22,603 nucleotides of DNA from Streptococcaceae bacterium (lineage in GTDB: Bacteria > Bacillota > Bacilli > Lactobacillales > Streptococcaceae): NCBI GenBank assembly GCA_031285105.1, contig JAITWV010000334.1, positions 1-22,603 on the forward strand. Direction: 5' to 3'. The notes under the pieces are model-generated. The model did no database searches, was not told the DNA's origin, and saw nothing but the letters and a program-made list of their open reading frames with translations. The position numbers and the translations under genes were made by a program. Of this stretch, positions 22,594-22,603 are shown piece after piece (position 1 is the first letter of the stretch; each line of letters starts with the position of its first letter).

Positions 22594-22603
22594 ATGGTAA
22601 CAA
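22594..22603 (+). CDS. Start of next gene (partial, unidentified)
   Basis: GGAGG at 22582-22586 is followed after 7 bases by ATG GTA ACA, running off the right edge. Only Met-Val-Thr can be read, so no identity is possible. It follows prdF in the same direction and may belong to the same locus or be controlled by the structured leader. Confidence 0.6.

Noticed and set aside
1..22603. CRISPR arrays, insertion sequences, phage genes
   Set aside because: No regularly spaced repeats, transposase or integrase sequences were seen in the window.

Overview
The window is low-GC Firmicutes DNA. It carries strong AGGAGG-type ribosome binding sites, frequent TTG/GTG starts and short intergenic gaps. The gene set (hit/ecsAB, a DUF1912-like protein, rapZ-yvcK-whiA, uppS-cdsA-dxr-rseP-proS) points to Lactobacillales, most likely Enterococcaceae (Enterococcus/Vagococcus-like). 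This assignment is inferred from gene order and protein character, not from a database search. Two traits are unusual for that group: an intact dxr gene (MEP isoprenoid pathway) and a selenocysteine-dependent D-proline reductase locus.

Bases 1-5041 hold housekeeping and transport genes. On the minus strand lie the start of a YtxH-like protein and a HIT hydrolase. Divergent from them is ecsA-ecsB plus a DUF1912-like gene, closed by a bidirectional terminator shared with a convergent 55-residue gene. A second ABC exporter pair (ATPase and ABC-2 permease) follows with its own promoter and terminator.

Bases 5121-15033 are a long run of core plus-strand genes behind one good sigma-A promoter: rapZ-yvcK-whiA-femX-like, then uppS-cdsA-dxr-rseP-proS. 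Many are coupled by ATGA overlaps. A strong hairpin after proS ends the run. In relatives polC normally follows proS; here an accessory module does.

Bases 15049-22443 are the accessory module: a selenocysteine tRNA on the minus strand with its own promoter and terminator, then prdC-prdA-(small gene)-prdB-prdD-prdE-prdF for Stickland-type proline reduction. PrdF racemizes L-proline to D-proline. PrdA (a pyruvoyl proprotein) and PrdB (a selenoprotein) reduce D-proline to 5-aminovalerate. PrdC is a second selenoprotein, related to RnfC, and feeds electrons. Both prdC and prdB contain an in-frame UGA that must be read as selenocysteine. No prdR regulator and no selA/selB/selD genes are in the window, so they must lie elsewhere if the system works. 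A good catabolite-repression (cre) candidate lies upstream of prdC.

The most interesting unexplained structures are: (i) two copies of a ~105-bp element at the prdB/prdD and prdE/prdF junctions, whose differences are largely compensatory within a long hairpin, so a fold is conserved; (ii) the 3' end of that element recurring alone in the rapZ leader; and (iii) a possible pseudoknotted leader between prdF and the gene that begins at the right edge.
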